Assembly (NCBI GenBank): GCA_902538695.1
Contig: CACBGC010000019.1
Coordinates: 1-15,913 of the forward strand
Origin: an uncultured Synechococcaceae cyanobacterium
GTDB taxonomy: Bacteria; Cyanobacteriota; Cyanobacteriia; PCC-6307; Cyanobiaceae
Direction: 5' to 3'
Length of the DNA stretch: 15,913 nucleotides
The notes beneath the pieces are model-generated. The model ran no database searches. It was not told the origin of the DNA and saw nothing but the letters and a program-made list of their open reading frames with translations. Both the position numbers and the translations under genes were made by a program. Positions 8,163-15,766 of the stretch are shown one piece after another. How positions within the stretch are numbered: the stretch's first letter is position 1; each line of letters opens with the position of its first letter.

Positions 8163-8720
8163 ATGGAAATATCTTCCTTTCAATCTTATTTAATAATTCT
8201 TTTTGTTGTATTAATAATAATCTCTATTTTTGTATTCAGACAATTTCTAAAAACAAGAAGTGAAGAATTAAATTTAGTAAAATTCGAGCAGAAAGGTTTA
8301 GATTCTCTCACTCAAGCTACAGAATTATATGAATTTGGGTCTATTCAGATAAAAAAAAGATTATATTCTGAAGCTACTAAAACTTTTTTAAAAGCAATTG
8401 AAAATTACGAAAATGAACCTGATGAAGCCAAAGCGATAATAAATAATGCTTTAGGATTTTCTTATGCTGCTCAAAATGAATTTAAGAAAGCAATTAAACA
8501 CTATAACTCTGCAATAAAATCACTTCCAGAATATCCTATAGCCCTAAATAACCTCGCATCAGCACAACAGCGTTTACTTGAGTACGACTTGGCATACGAA
8601 ACTTATCAAAAGGTTTTGGTGATAGATCCAAAAAACAAAACAGCAATTAAAAAAAGTAAGGAGTTAGAAAAAAGAAACAATTATAAACCTTATAAAGGTA
8701 TTAAAGATAAGGGATTCTAA
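8163..8720 (+). CDS. ycf37: Photosystem I assembly protein Ycf37 (TPR protein)
   Basis: A 185-residue thylakoid-type membrane protein. One N-terminal membrane helix lies at about 8-27, followed by the FVFRQFLKTR motif that closely resembles the corresponding segment of cyanobacterial Ycf37. Three tetratricopeptide repeats follow at about 52-82, 90-124 and 125-158, with ALGFSYAAQNEFKKAIKHY and ALNNLASAQQRLLEYDLAYE as clear repeat units. Ycf37 helps assemble or stabilise photosystem I trimers; in this family the TPR part faces the cytoplasm or stroma. It lies 36 bases after rplT, and its stop is two bases before the thiG start, so it is probably translated with thiG. The TPR assignment is sure; the Ycf37 name rests on recalled similarity. 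Confidence 0.85.
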   Translation: MEISSFQSYLIILFVVLIIISIFVFRQFLKTRSEELNLVKFEQKGLDSLTQATELYEFGSIQIKKRLYSEATKTFLKAIENYENEPDEAKAIINNALGFSYAAQNEFKKAIKHYNSAIKSLPEYPIALNNLASAQQRLLEYDLAYETYQKVLVIDPKNKTAIKKSKELEKRNNYKPYKGIKDKGF

Positions 8721-8722
8721 AT

Positions 8723-9517
8723 ATGGAAAATTATTCTTCTTTAATAATTGGTGGAAAACAATTTTCCAGTAGATTAATGGTTGGTACTGGCAAATACAAA
8801 TCTACTCAAGATATGGTGGAAAGTTTGTCAAATTCTGAAACGGAAATTATAACCGTCGCTGTTAGAAGAATTAAAAATGATCAGACCGGAGAAAATTTAC
8901 TCGAAAAGATCAACTGGGAAAAATACTGGATGCTTCCTAATACAGCTGGTTGTGTTAATTCCGATGAGGCAGTCAGAATAGCAATTTTAGGTAGAGAACT
9001 TGCAAAATTATCTGGTCAAGAAGAAAATAATTTTGTGAAGTTAGAAGTTATTCCTGACAAAAAGTATTTGCTACCAGATCCATTAGAAACACTTAAAGCT
9101 GCCGAAATTTTAATAAAAAAGGGTTTCGCTGTACTACCTTATATCAATGCAGATCCTATTCTTGCAAAAAGACTAGAAGAAATAGGTTGTGCAACTGTAA
9201 TGCCATTGGGCTCGCCCATAGGCTCCGGGCAAGGTTTGTTAAATTTATCAAATATAAGGATAATTATTGAGAATGCAAAAGTGCCAGTAATAATTGACGC
9301 AGGAATTGGGGTGCCTAGTGAAGCTTCTCAAGCTATGGAAATTGGAGCTGATGGTGTTTTAATCAATAGTGCAATAGCACAAGCTGCAAATCCTCCTCTA
9401 ATGGCTCAAGCTATAAATTATAGTGTGAAAGCTGGCAGGCAAGCTTTTCTAGCAGGAAGAATTAAAAAACAAGACTTTGCAGTAGCAAGTTCGCCAGAAA
9501 AAAACATATCTATCTAA
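8723..9517 (+). CDS. thiG: Thiazole synthase ThiG
   Basis: Forms the thiazole phosphate half of thiamine from 1-deoxy-D-xylulose 5-phosphate, dehydroglycine and the thiocarboxylate of ThiS. It has 264 residues with a TIM-barrel pattern. The Schiff-base lysine is Lys106 in VKLEVI. The phosphate-binding GSPIGSGQG is at 163-171, and DAGIGVPSEASQAMEIGADGV lies near 192-212. MVGTGKY near the N-terminus and PNTAGC at 72-77 are also family signatures. All catalytic residues are present. The start follows the ycf37 stop by two bases, pointing to coupled translation. No thiamine riboswitch is visible before it; the only leader space is inside ycf37. Confidence 0.96.
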   Translation: MENYSSLIIGGKQFSSRLMVGTGKYKSTQDMVESLSNSETEIITVAVRRIKNDQTGENLLEKINWEKYWMLPNTAGCVNSDEAVRIAILGRELAKLSGQEENNFVKLEVIPDKKYLLPDPLETLKAAEILIKKGFAVLPYINADPILAKRLEEIGCATVMPLGSPIGSGQGLLNLSNIRIIIENAKVPVIIDAGIGVPSEASQAMEIGADGVLINSAIAQAANPPLMAQAINYSVKAGRQAFLAGRIKKQDFAVASSPEKNISI

Positions 9518-9677
9518 TTCTCTAAATTGAGAAAAGTTTAAAAAGAAAGTAAAAATTTATTATTTGCTTTTATTTGTCGTATTAAGAAAGAAGATTTGAA
9601 ACTATTTACAATGTTTTTTCGCAAAGTGGAAGCACACTGTAGTAATTTAATAAATATGTTATGAATCTTTTAATTCT

Positions 9678-9681
9678 GGAG
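9678..9681 (+). promoter_or_regulatory. Shine-Dalgarno site deciding the GTG start of sqdB
   Basis: GGAG lies six bases before the GTG at 9688. It is one of the few clear Shine-Dalgarno motifs in the window and supports that non-ATG start, which also places the Rossmann motif immediately at the N-terminus. Confidence 0.6.
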
Positions 9682-9687
9682 TTCTGA

Positions 9688-10881
9688 GTGAAAGTTATTG
9701 TTCTAGGTGGAGATGGTTTTTGCGGTTGGCCTTGTGCGGTGAATTTAGCAGAGCAAAATCATGATGTTATTATTGTCGACAATTTAAGTCGTAGAAAAAT
9801 TGATATTGATCTAGAGGTAGAATCTTTAACTCCAATTGCTTCGATCACAGATCGACTTTCTGCATGGGAAGATATTGGAGGTAAGCCTATGAGATTTCTT
9901 AATATTGATATCTCTAAACAATATCAAAAATTGCTCAATTTGCTAATTGATGAAAAACCAGATTCCGTGATCCATTTTGCAGAACAAAGAGCAGCACCTT
10001 ACTCAATGAAATCCAGTTTCACCAAAAGATATACAGTGGATAATAATGTTAATGGCACCCACAACCTTCTTGCTGCAATAGTAGAAAGTAGTTTAGATAT
10101 TCATGTTGTTCATTTAGGGACAATGGGAGTCTATGGATATGGATCACATAGAGGTGCAACAATTCCAGAAGGTTATCTAAAAGTTGAAGTTCCACAACCA
10201 GATGGAAGCCGATTTGAAGAAGAAATATTACACCCCGCAAGCCCAGGTAGTGTTTACCATATGACTAAAACCTTAGATCAATTATTATTTCTTTACTACA
10301 ACAAAAATGATCTTGTAAGGATTACTGATTTACATCAAGGCATTGTTTGGGGAACAAATACAGAAGCAACTTTAAAAGATCCTAGATTGACAAACCGATT
10401 TGACTATGACGGAGATTATGGAACTGTTTTAAACAGATTTCTAATGCAAGCTGCAATTGGATATCCATTAAGTGTACATGGAACAGGCGGGCAAACAAGA
10501 GCATTTATACATATAAAAGACTCTGTAAAATGCGTACAAATTGCTCTTGAAAATCCTCCAAAATCTGGAGAAAGAGTCAAAATCTTTAATCAAATGACTG
10601 AGAGTCATCAAGTTGGAGAACTAGCTAAAAAAGTTGCTTCTCTAACAGGAGCTGATATTAATTATTTACCAAATCCAAGGAATGAAGCGGTAGAAAATGA
10701 TCTAATTGTTGATAACAAATGTTTTATAGAATTAGGTTTGAACCCAACGACTCTTGATAATGGCTTATTAGAAGAAGTTGTTGAAGTTGCCAAAAAATAC
10801 TCCAATAGATGTGATCTTAAGCGCATACCTTGTGTTTCATCCTGGACTAAAAAACAAGCTGAGGCAATAAAGACAAATTAA
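9688..10881 (+). CDS. sqdB: UDP-sulfoquinovose synthase SqdB
   Basis: Makes UDP-sulfoquinovose from UDP-glucose and sulfite, the first committed step to the sulfolipid SQDG of thylakoid membranes. It has 397 residues and is an extended short-chain dehydrogenase/epimerase. The NAD-binding motif GGDGFCGWP is at 7-15. Catalytic residues Thr145 and Met146 in HLGTMGVYG, Tyr190 and Lys194 in YHMTK match the plant SQD1 signature. HFAEQRAAPYSM at about 96-107 and TRAFIHIKDSV at about 270-280 are also highly typical. The start is GTG with a good ribosome binding site. sqdX follows after 27 bases, so the two genes form a complete two-step sulfolipid operon. In Prochlorococcus, sulfolipid largely replaces phospholipid and spares phosphate. 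Confidence 0.97.
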   Translation: MKVIVLGGDGFCGWPCAVNLAEQNHDVIIVDNLSRRKIDIDLEVESLTPIASITDRLSAWEDIGGKPMRFLNIDISKQYQKLLNLLIDEKPDSVIHFAEQRAAPYSMKSSFTKRYTVDNNVNGTHNLLAAIVESSLDIHVVHLGTMGVYGYGSHRGATIPEGYLKVEVPQPDGSRFEEEILHPASPGSVYHMTKTLDQLLFLYYNKNDLVRITDLHQGIVWGTNTEATLKDPRLTNRFDYDGDYGTVLNRFLMQAAIGYPLSVHGTGGQTRAFIHIKDSVKCVQIALENPPKSGERVKIFNQMTESHQVGELAKKVASLTGADINYLPNPRNEAVENDLIVDNKCFIELGLNPTTLDNGLLEEVVEVAKKYSNRCDLKRIPCVSSWTKKQAEAIKTN

Positions 10882-10908
10882 AATTTCTACAATAGTTACC
10901 TTAAGAAA

Positions 10909-12042
10909 GTGAAAATTGCATTGTTTACTGAAACTTTTTTACCTAAAGTTGATGGCATAGTCACAAGACTAACTAAAACGATTGAATTTTTAATAAAAAA
11001 TGGTGATGAAGTTATAATTTTTTGTCCAGAAGGGTGTCCAGAATCATATATGGGTGCAACTGTAGTTGGAGTTGCTGCAATGCCATTACCCTTATACCCA
11101 GAGTTGAAGCTTGGTTTACCGGGTCCTGCAGTCTCAGATAAGTTAGAAAAATTTAATCCAGATTTGATACATGTTGTTAATCCAGCTGTACTTGGCTTAG
11201 GTGGCATATGGTTAGCGAAAACTAATAATATTCCTTTAATTGCCAGTTACCATACTCATCTTCCAAAATATCTAGAACATTACGGTATGGGTATGTTAGA
11301 GCCACTTTTGTGGGAATTACTTAAAGCAGCTCATAATCAAGCCTTGTTAAATTTATGTACTTCCACCGCTATGGTCAATGAGTTAAAAGATAAAGGTATT
11401 CAAAGGACTGCTCTATGGCAAAGGGGAGTAGATACTTTCAGTTTTAGACCAGATTTGAGAAGTGAGAAAATGAGAAAAAAATTATTTGGTGAATATAACG
11501 ACGCTAATTACTTATTGATTTATGTAGGAAGATTATCAGCAGAAAAACAAATTGAGAGAATTAAACCGGTCTTAGAGAGTATTCCTAATGCTTGCCTAGC
11601 ACTTGTAGGTGACGGACCATATAGAAACCAACTTGAAAAAATCTTCGAAAATACAAAGACTAATTTCATAGGATACTTATCTGGCGATGAACTTGCCAGC
11701 GCCTATGCCTCTGGAGATATATTTTTATTTCCATCTAGCACAGAAACACTTGGGTTAGTTTTACTTGAAGCAATGGCAGCAGGATGTCCAGTTATCGGAG
11801 CCAACAAGGGGGGGATTCCAGATATTATTAGCGATGGGATTAATGGTTGTTTATATGATCCTGATGAAAAAGATAATGGGAAAAAAAGTTTGATTGAAGC
11901 GACAAAAAAAATTCTAGAAAATGAAAATAAAAGAGAAGTTATGAGAAAGGAGGCACGAAACGAAGCAGAAAAATGGGATTGGAATCAAGCAACACTACAA
12001 CTGCAAAATTATTATTCAGATACTCTCAAAGAAATAGATTAA
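10909..12042 (+). CDS. sqdX: Sulfoquinovosyl transferase SqdX
   Basis: Transfers sulfoquinovose from UDP-sulfoquinovose to diacylglycerol, giving SQDG. It is a 377-residue GT-B glycosyltransferase of family 4. The N-terminal acceptor domain starts MKIALFTETFLPKVDGIVTR and contains the SYHTHLPKY motif near 113-121. The donor domain has VGRLSAEK at 206-213 and the E-x7-E signature with Glu279 and Glu287 in TETLGLVLLEAMA. The start is a GTG at 10909, 27 bases after the sqdB stop; a GTG also starts sqdB. The position directly after sqdB makes SqdX much more likely than a generic mannosyl- or glucosyltransferase. No membrane helix is evident, consistent with a peripheral membrane enzyme. Confidence 0.95.
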   Translation: MKIALFTETFLPKVDGIVTRLTKTIEFLIKNGDEVIIFCPEGCPESYMGATVVGVAAMPLPLYPELKLGLPGPAVSDKLEKFNPDLIHVVNPAVLGLGGIWLAKTNNIPLIASYHTHLPKYLEHYGMGMLEPLLWELLKAAHNQALLNLCTSTAMVNELKDKGIQRTALWQRGVDTFSFRPDLRSEKMRKKLFGEYNDANYLLIYVGRLSAEKQIERIKPVLESIPNACLALVGDGPYRNQLEKIFENTKTNFIGYLSGDELASAYASGDIFLFPSSTETLGLVLLEAMAAGCPVIGANKGGIPDIISDGINGCLYDPDEKDNGKKSLIEATKKILENENKREVMRKEARNEAEKWDWNQATLQLQNYYSDTLKEID

Positions 12043-12054
12043 AATTAATCTTAA

Positions 12055-12303
12055 TTATGCTACGTGTGGAGGCGTAGGGTTATTATACGAACTTAAAGGA
12101 AGTATAAGAGTAGCGATATTTTGATTCTTTTCAGGCCTTTTTTTCTTTGAAAATTTTTTACCAAAGGGTACTCTTATAACATTAGTTCCCTCAATGGAAC
12201 AAATGGTTGAGTTATCTCCTGAAAAATTATTTACAAAATTTGGTAAATCTACGTTTTTAAATGGCAGGTGCTTAACATTGCCAGATTTAAAATCTTTGGT
12301 CAT
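12055..12303 (-). CDS. Small basic protein of unknown function (82 residues)
   Basis: I do not recognise this protein. It has no membrane helix or signal peptide and only one cysteine. The middle carries a basic patch, GKKFSKKKRPEKNQ, at about residues 48-61. The N-terminal half alternates Phe, Asn and charged residues, and the C-terminus is Pro/Asn-rich and ends PTPPHVA. Composition looks like a real coding sequence rather than a chance frame. It is convergent with sqdX (12 bases between stops) and lies 129 bases downstream of gcvP on the same strand, so it could be transcribed as the tail of that operon. The ATG at 12303 is the only good start. It could be a lineage-specific regulatory or nucleic-acid-binding protein, but nothing visible proves this. 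Confidence 0.6.
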   Translation of the reverse strand: MTKDFKSGNVKHLPFKNVDLPNFVNNFSGDNSTICSIEGTNVIRVPFGKKFSKKKRPEKNQNIATLILPLSSYNNPTPPHVA

Positions 12304-12417
12304 AGCTTCAAATACCCCAAAAAATTTGATGCTTGAATATATTAATTAAAAAATTTAAAAAAATTCTATAAGAAAATATTAAATTTTTATTCTTACCGAT
12401 AATAACTAAGTAAATAT

Positions 12418-12433
12418 AAGGACGCTAGTCCCT
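12418..12433 (-). terminator. Weak hairpin after gcvP
   Basis: On the minus strand, AGGGAC, loop TAGC, GTCCTT can form a 6-bp stem including one G-T pair, starting at the last base of the gcvP stop region. It is followed by TATATTTACTT rather than a clean T tract. It may attenuate or end gcvP transcription before the small downstream gene. Short stem, low confidence. Confidence 0.35.
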
Positions 12434-15342
12434 TAAGCACATTTTTTTTCTTCAAAAGTCTCGCCTTGATTTACATTGCAAGAACAAATTAAATTGCGAT
12501 CGCCATATGCATTATTGATCCTAGAAACTGAAGACCAAAACTTAATAGTCGTTGGAGTTTTATAAGGAAAAGAAGCTTTTTCTTTTGAATAAGGATAATG
12601 CCAATTATCAGCAATTAACTCTTTCAACGTATGGGGAGCGTTGCTTATTACATTATTATTCTTTAATGCAACGTTTTTTTCTATTTCGCTGATTTCTTCT
12701 CCAATCAAAAGCATAGCCTCGCAAAATCTATCCAATTCAACCAAACTTTCACTTTCAGTAGGCTCTATCATTATCGTCTCTGGAACAGGCCAACTTATAG
12801 TTGGGGCATGAAAACTATAATCTATTAATCGTTTAGCTAAATCATTTACACTCAAACCAGTTTTTGATTTTAAATCCCTAAAATCTAAAATGCATTCATG
12901 TGCCACAAAATTATTTTTTCCTTTATAAAGAATCTTGAATTTATGCTTTAAAGAATGCGCAATATAATTTGCAGATAAAATTGCATGCGCAGTTGCTTTC
13001 CTTAAACCACTAAGACCAGCCATTTTTATATACATCCAACTTATTGGAAGAATACTTGCACTCCCATGCTTGGCAGAAGATACGTAATTGGAACTAATAG
13101 ATAAATTATTATCCATTAAAGAATGAGTAGGTAGAAATGGGCTTAAGGTTTCTGATGCAGCAACTGGACCTACTCCTGGACCACCACCTCCATGTGGAAT
13201 GCAGAATGTTTTATGTAAATTCAAATGACAAACATCAACACCATAATTCCCCGGTTTACATAATCCAACCTGAGCGTTCAGATTTGCTCCATCTAAATAG
13301 ACAAATCCTCCCACAGAGTGAATTAAATCACATATCTTTCTGATTTGTAATTCAAAAACTCCATGAGTAGAGGGATAAGTCAGCATAAGAGCCCCTATTT
13401 GGTTATCAAATTTCTTGACCTTGATTGACAAATCTTGAAAATCAATATTTCCTTCGTCATCACATTCAACAGTTAACACGTCAAAACCTGCCATAACTGC
13501 ACTAGCAGGATTTGTTCCATGAGCACTTTTTGGAATTAAACATTTTTTTCTTAACAGTTCACCTTTTGATTCAAAATAAGAATTTATTGCCAATAAACCT
13601 GCAAACTCTCCTTGAGAGCCAGCATTTGGTTGAAAAGAAACTGATTTTAATCCAACAATCTCACTTATCCATTTTTCTAGGTCAGATATAATTTTTGAAT
13701 AGCCTTTAGTTTGATCGGGTGGGGAAAAAGGATGAATAGAAGATATATTAGCCCAAGAGACTGGATTTAACTCTGCTGCAGAATTTAACTTCATGGTACA
13801 GCTTCCCAATGGCATCATCCCATCTACCAAAGAAAAATCTTTTTCAGCAAGTCGGAATATATATCTCATCAATTCAGTTTCACTTTGATAATTTGTAAAT
13901 ATATCTTGCTGCATCCATGAATTGGATCTCAAAGCTAAACTTTCAAGATGAAATTCTTTATCGAATATTATATGCTCTAAATCTTCTTCTTGATCTATAA
14001 GGTTTGCTATAAAAGTCAAAATATCTTTTATTTCTTTTTCATTACTAAGCTCATCTAAAGAGATTCCAAAGCCAGTTGAATTTTCAATAGTTGATCCCAA
14101 CGGCAAAATTCTTAAGTTATAGCCATTTTTTAAAGCTTCATTATGGATCCTCTGGGAGTGCTCAGAATAAACATCAACACTATCAAATCTAATCCCATCA
14201 GGAATATCAAAACCTAAAGCAGCTAAACTTGATTCTAAATTTATTCTCAACTCAACTAATCTCTTAGCAATTTGCGTTAATCCAGAGGGCCCATGGTAAA
14301 TAGCATAAAAAGACGAAATTATGGCTAATAAAGATTGAGCAGTACAAATATTACTAGTGGCCTTTTCCCTTCTAATATGTTGCTCTCTTGTTTGCAATGC
14401 TAGTCTTAGTGACTTTTCTCCATTTTTAGATAGAGTTTGCCCAACTATTCTTCCGGGTATCAGCCTTTTATATTTTTCGCTACAAGCAAAATATGCTGCA
14501 TGGGGGCCACCATAACCCATTGGAACACCAAATCTTTGCATACTCCCCACTGCTACATCAACACCAAATTCAGAAATTGGTTTAATCAAAACTTGTGCTA
14601 GTGGATCAATACATGCCGTAACAATAATTTCTGATCTATGTGCTTGGGATATTAAGAATGTAGGGTCATATAATTGTCCATTTTTACCAGGTAATTGCAA
14701 CAACATTCCAAAAACATCATGATGATAAGGAAGGTTGCTTTGAGTAAAGCGTTTTAAGGATATTCCCAAAGGTTTTGCTCTAGTTTGTAGAACATTAAAA
14801 GTATGATCAAAAACATTTGACTCCACCAAGTACACTTTTGAAGATTTATTTTTTCTTGCAGAAAAACTCATGGCCATGGCTTCTGCTGCAGCAGTACCCT
14901 CATCCAACAAAGATGCATTGGCGACAGGGAATCCTGTTAGTTCACAAACAATAGTCTGAAAATTAAATAGAGCTTCTAATCTTCCTTGTGCAATTTCTGC
15001 TTGATATGGAGTATAAGACGTGTACCACCTGGGATTTTCAAGAACATGTCTTTGAATTACTTTAGGCATATGATTGTCATAATAACCAAGGCCTATAAGT
15101 GATCTCATTTTAGTATTTTTATTCGCAATCTCTTCTAATTCGTTTAAAGCCTCAATTTCTGAACAACCTTGGGGCAATATTTCTGAAGATTTATCTTTAA
15201 GCTGAATATCTTCAGGAATAACTTGATTTATAAATTGATCAATATTATTAAAACCAAGCTTTTTCAGCATAATTCTTTCATCATTATCCCCTAACCCAAG
15301 ATGCCTATCTATAAACAAATTAGACCCAAATTTGGATGTCAT
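12433..15342 (-). CDS. gcvP: Glycine dehydrogenase (decarboxylating), P protein
   Basis: The pyridoxal-phosphate enzyme of the glycine cleavage system. It decarboxylates glycine and loads the aminomethyl group on the lipoyl arm of GcvH. In cyanobacteria this serves photorespiratory glycine and one-carbon supply. It has 969 residues, the full length of the fused one-chain form. The PLP lysine is Lys711 in HLNLHKTF, followed by the glycine-rich loop PHGGGGPGVGP at about 716-726. Other family signatures are IGLGYYDNHMP near 83-93, TPYQAEIAQGRLEALFNFQT at 111-130, GSCTMKLN near 513-520 and SAHGTNPASA at about 606-615. The gene is intact. Its start is only 45 bases after a gcvH C-terminal fragment on the same strand, the normal gcvH-gcvP order. 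Confidence 0.97.
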   Translation of the reverse strand: MTSKFGSNLFIDRHLGLGDNDERIMLKKLGFNNIDQFINQVIPEDIQLKDKSSEILPQGCSEIEALNELEEIANKNTKMRSLIGLGYYDNHMPKVIQRHVLENPRWYTSYTPYQAEIAQGRLEALFNFQTIVCELTGFPVANASLLDEGTAAAEAMAMSFSARKNKSSKVYLVESNVFDHTFNVLQTRAKPLGISLKRFTQSNLPYHHDVFGMLLQLPGKNGQLYDPTFLISQAHRSEIIVTACIDPLAQVLIKPISEFGVDVAVGSMQRFGVPMGYGGPHAAYFACSEKYKRLIPGRIVGQTLSKNGEKSLRLALQTREQHIRREKATSNICTAQSLLAIISSFYAIYHGPSGLTQIAKRLVELRINLESSLAALGFDIPDGIRFDSVDVYSEHSQRIHNEALKNGYNLRILPLGSTIENSTGFGISLDELSNEKEIKDILTFIANLIDQEEDLEHIIFDKEFHLESLALRSNSWMQQDIFTNYQSETELMRYIFRLAEKDFSLVDGMMPLGSCTMKLNSAAELNPVSWANISSIHPFSPPDQTKGYSKIISDLEKWISEIVGLKSVSFQPNAGSQGEFAGLLAINSYFESKGELLRKKCLIPKSAHGTNPASAVMAGFDVLTVECDDEGNIDFQDLSIKVKKFDNQIGALMLTYPSTHGVFELQIRKICDLIHSVGGFVYLDGANLNAQVGLCKPGNYGVDVCHLNLHKTFCIPHGGGGPGVGPVAASETLSPFLPTHSLMDNNLSISSNYVSSAKHGSASILPISWMYIKMAGLSGLRKATAHAILSANYIAHSLKHKFKILYKGKNNFVAHECILDFRDLKSKTGLSVNDLAKRLIDYSFHAPTISWPVPETIMIEPTESESLVELDRFCEAMLLIGEEISEIEKNVALKNNNVISNAPHTLKELIADNWHYPYSKEKASFPYKTPTTIKFWSSVSRINNAYGDRNLICSCNVNQGETFEEKKCA

Positions 15343-15387
15343 ATTTAAATATTTTTCTTTAAAATAGCTCTTTTTAAAAAATTTGCC

Positions 15388-15489
15388 TTATTTTGGTAAA
15401 ACCTTTGATTGATATTCCTCAGAAGTCATCAAATCAGCAATTAATGCTTTTGATTCTGGTTTCAAAATGACTAACCAACCGTCTCCAAT
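15388..15489 (-). CDS. gcvH: Glycine cleavage H protein, C-terminal fragment
   Basis: The minus strand upstream of gcvP reads IGDGWLVILKPES, then ALIADLMTSEEYQSKVLPK and a stop at 15388-15390. This is the C-terminal ~34 residues of GcvH, the lipoylated carrier protein of the glycine cleavage system. Upstream of the IGDGW motif the sequence no longer looks like GcvH: no NPELL-type segment, no GTIESVKAVE lipoyl-lysine motif and no N-terminus on this strand. The upstream DNA instead encodes a different gene on the other strand. The fragment is therefore cut by the junction near 15490, with the rest missing from this strand. The lipoyl lysine is absent, so this piece alone is not functional. Confidence 0.85.
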   Translation of the reverse strand: MGDGWLVILKPESKALIADLMTSEEYQSKVLPK

Positions 15490-15504
15490 CTTTTCAAAAT
15501 TCTT
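15482..15504. other. Inverted sequence junction (probable chimera)
   Basis: To the left, coding sequence (gcvP and the gcvH C-terminus) runs on the minus strand. To the right, the genes that should lie upstream of gcvH run on the plus strand and lead into a gcvH N-terminus. The switch falls after the GcvH IGDGW codons (up to ~15489) and before the SPVDSFLN codons of the lyase (from ~15504). The exact base cannot be fixed without a reference, because short microhomology is expected. No insertion-sequence end, direct repeat or recombination site is visible here. Confidence 0.8.
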
Positions 15505-15764
15505 CACCAGTAGATTCTTTTCTGAATGTTGTTCCATCATCAATGGATGGATATGATTCAAAATTATTAATGGCAGGAGGTACCTTTATTGAAGGTAGTA
15601 CAAGTGAATTTTCTGCTGATGCCCCTCTAAGAGATCCTTACAATATTTATGTTCAAGGTGGTTCTCACATAGCTCACATCAAAATTGCATTAATTCGATT
15701 ATTATCTGAATTATTAGAGGAAAAATTAATTTCAAAGGATTCTCTACTTCCTTTAACTACTTAA
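15490..15764 (+). CDS. Methionine-gamma-lyase / aluminium-resistance family protein, C-terminal fragment
   Basis: The last ~90 codons of a PLP-dependent lyase of the Met_gamma_lyase (aluminium resistance protein) family. Visible signatures are SPVDSFLNVVPSSMDGYDSK, then LLMAGGTFIEGSTSEFSADAP and LRDPYNIYVQGG. These closely match the C-terminal domain of cyanobacterial members, where MAGGTF-GSTSE-SADGPLREPY is typical. The reading stays family-like back to about the SPV codons at 15507. The ATG at 15543 is internal, and the catalytic N-terminal domain with the PLP lysine is absent because the junction cuts the gene. The stop is two bases before the gcvH ATG, so the lyase and gcvH are normally one operon. 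The substrate of this family in cyanobacteria is not established. Confidence 0.82.
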
Positions 15765-15766
15765 TC

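Noticed and set aside
9518..9533. Hairpin TTCTC...GAGAA just after thiG
   Set aside because: Five-base AT-rich stem with no following T run; too weak to call a terminator.
10896..11207. Open frame of 103 codons on the minus strand over the sqdX start
   Set aside because: It is a reverse shadow of the conserved N-terminal domain of SqdX, with no recognisable features.
13137..13343. Plus-strand frame of 68 codons within gcvP
   Set aside because: It is antisense to the PLP-lysine region of an intact, highly conserved enzyme.
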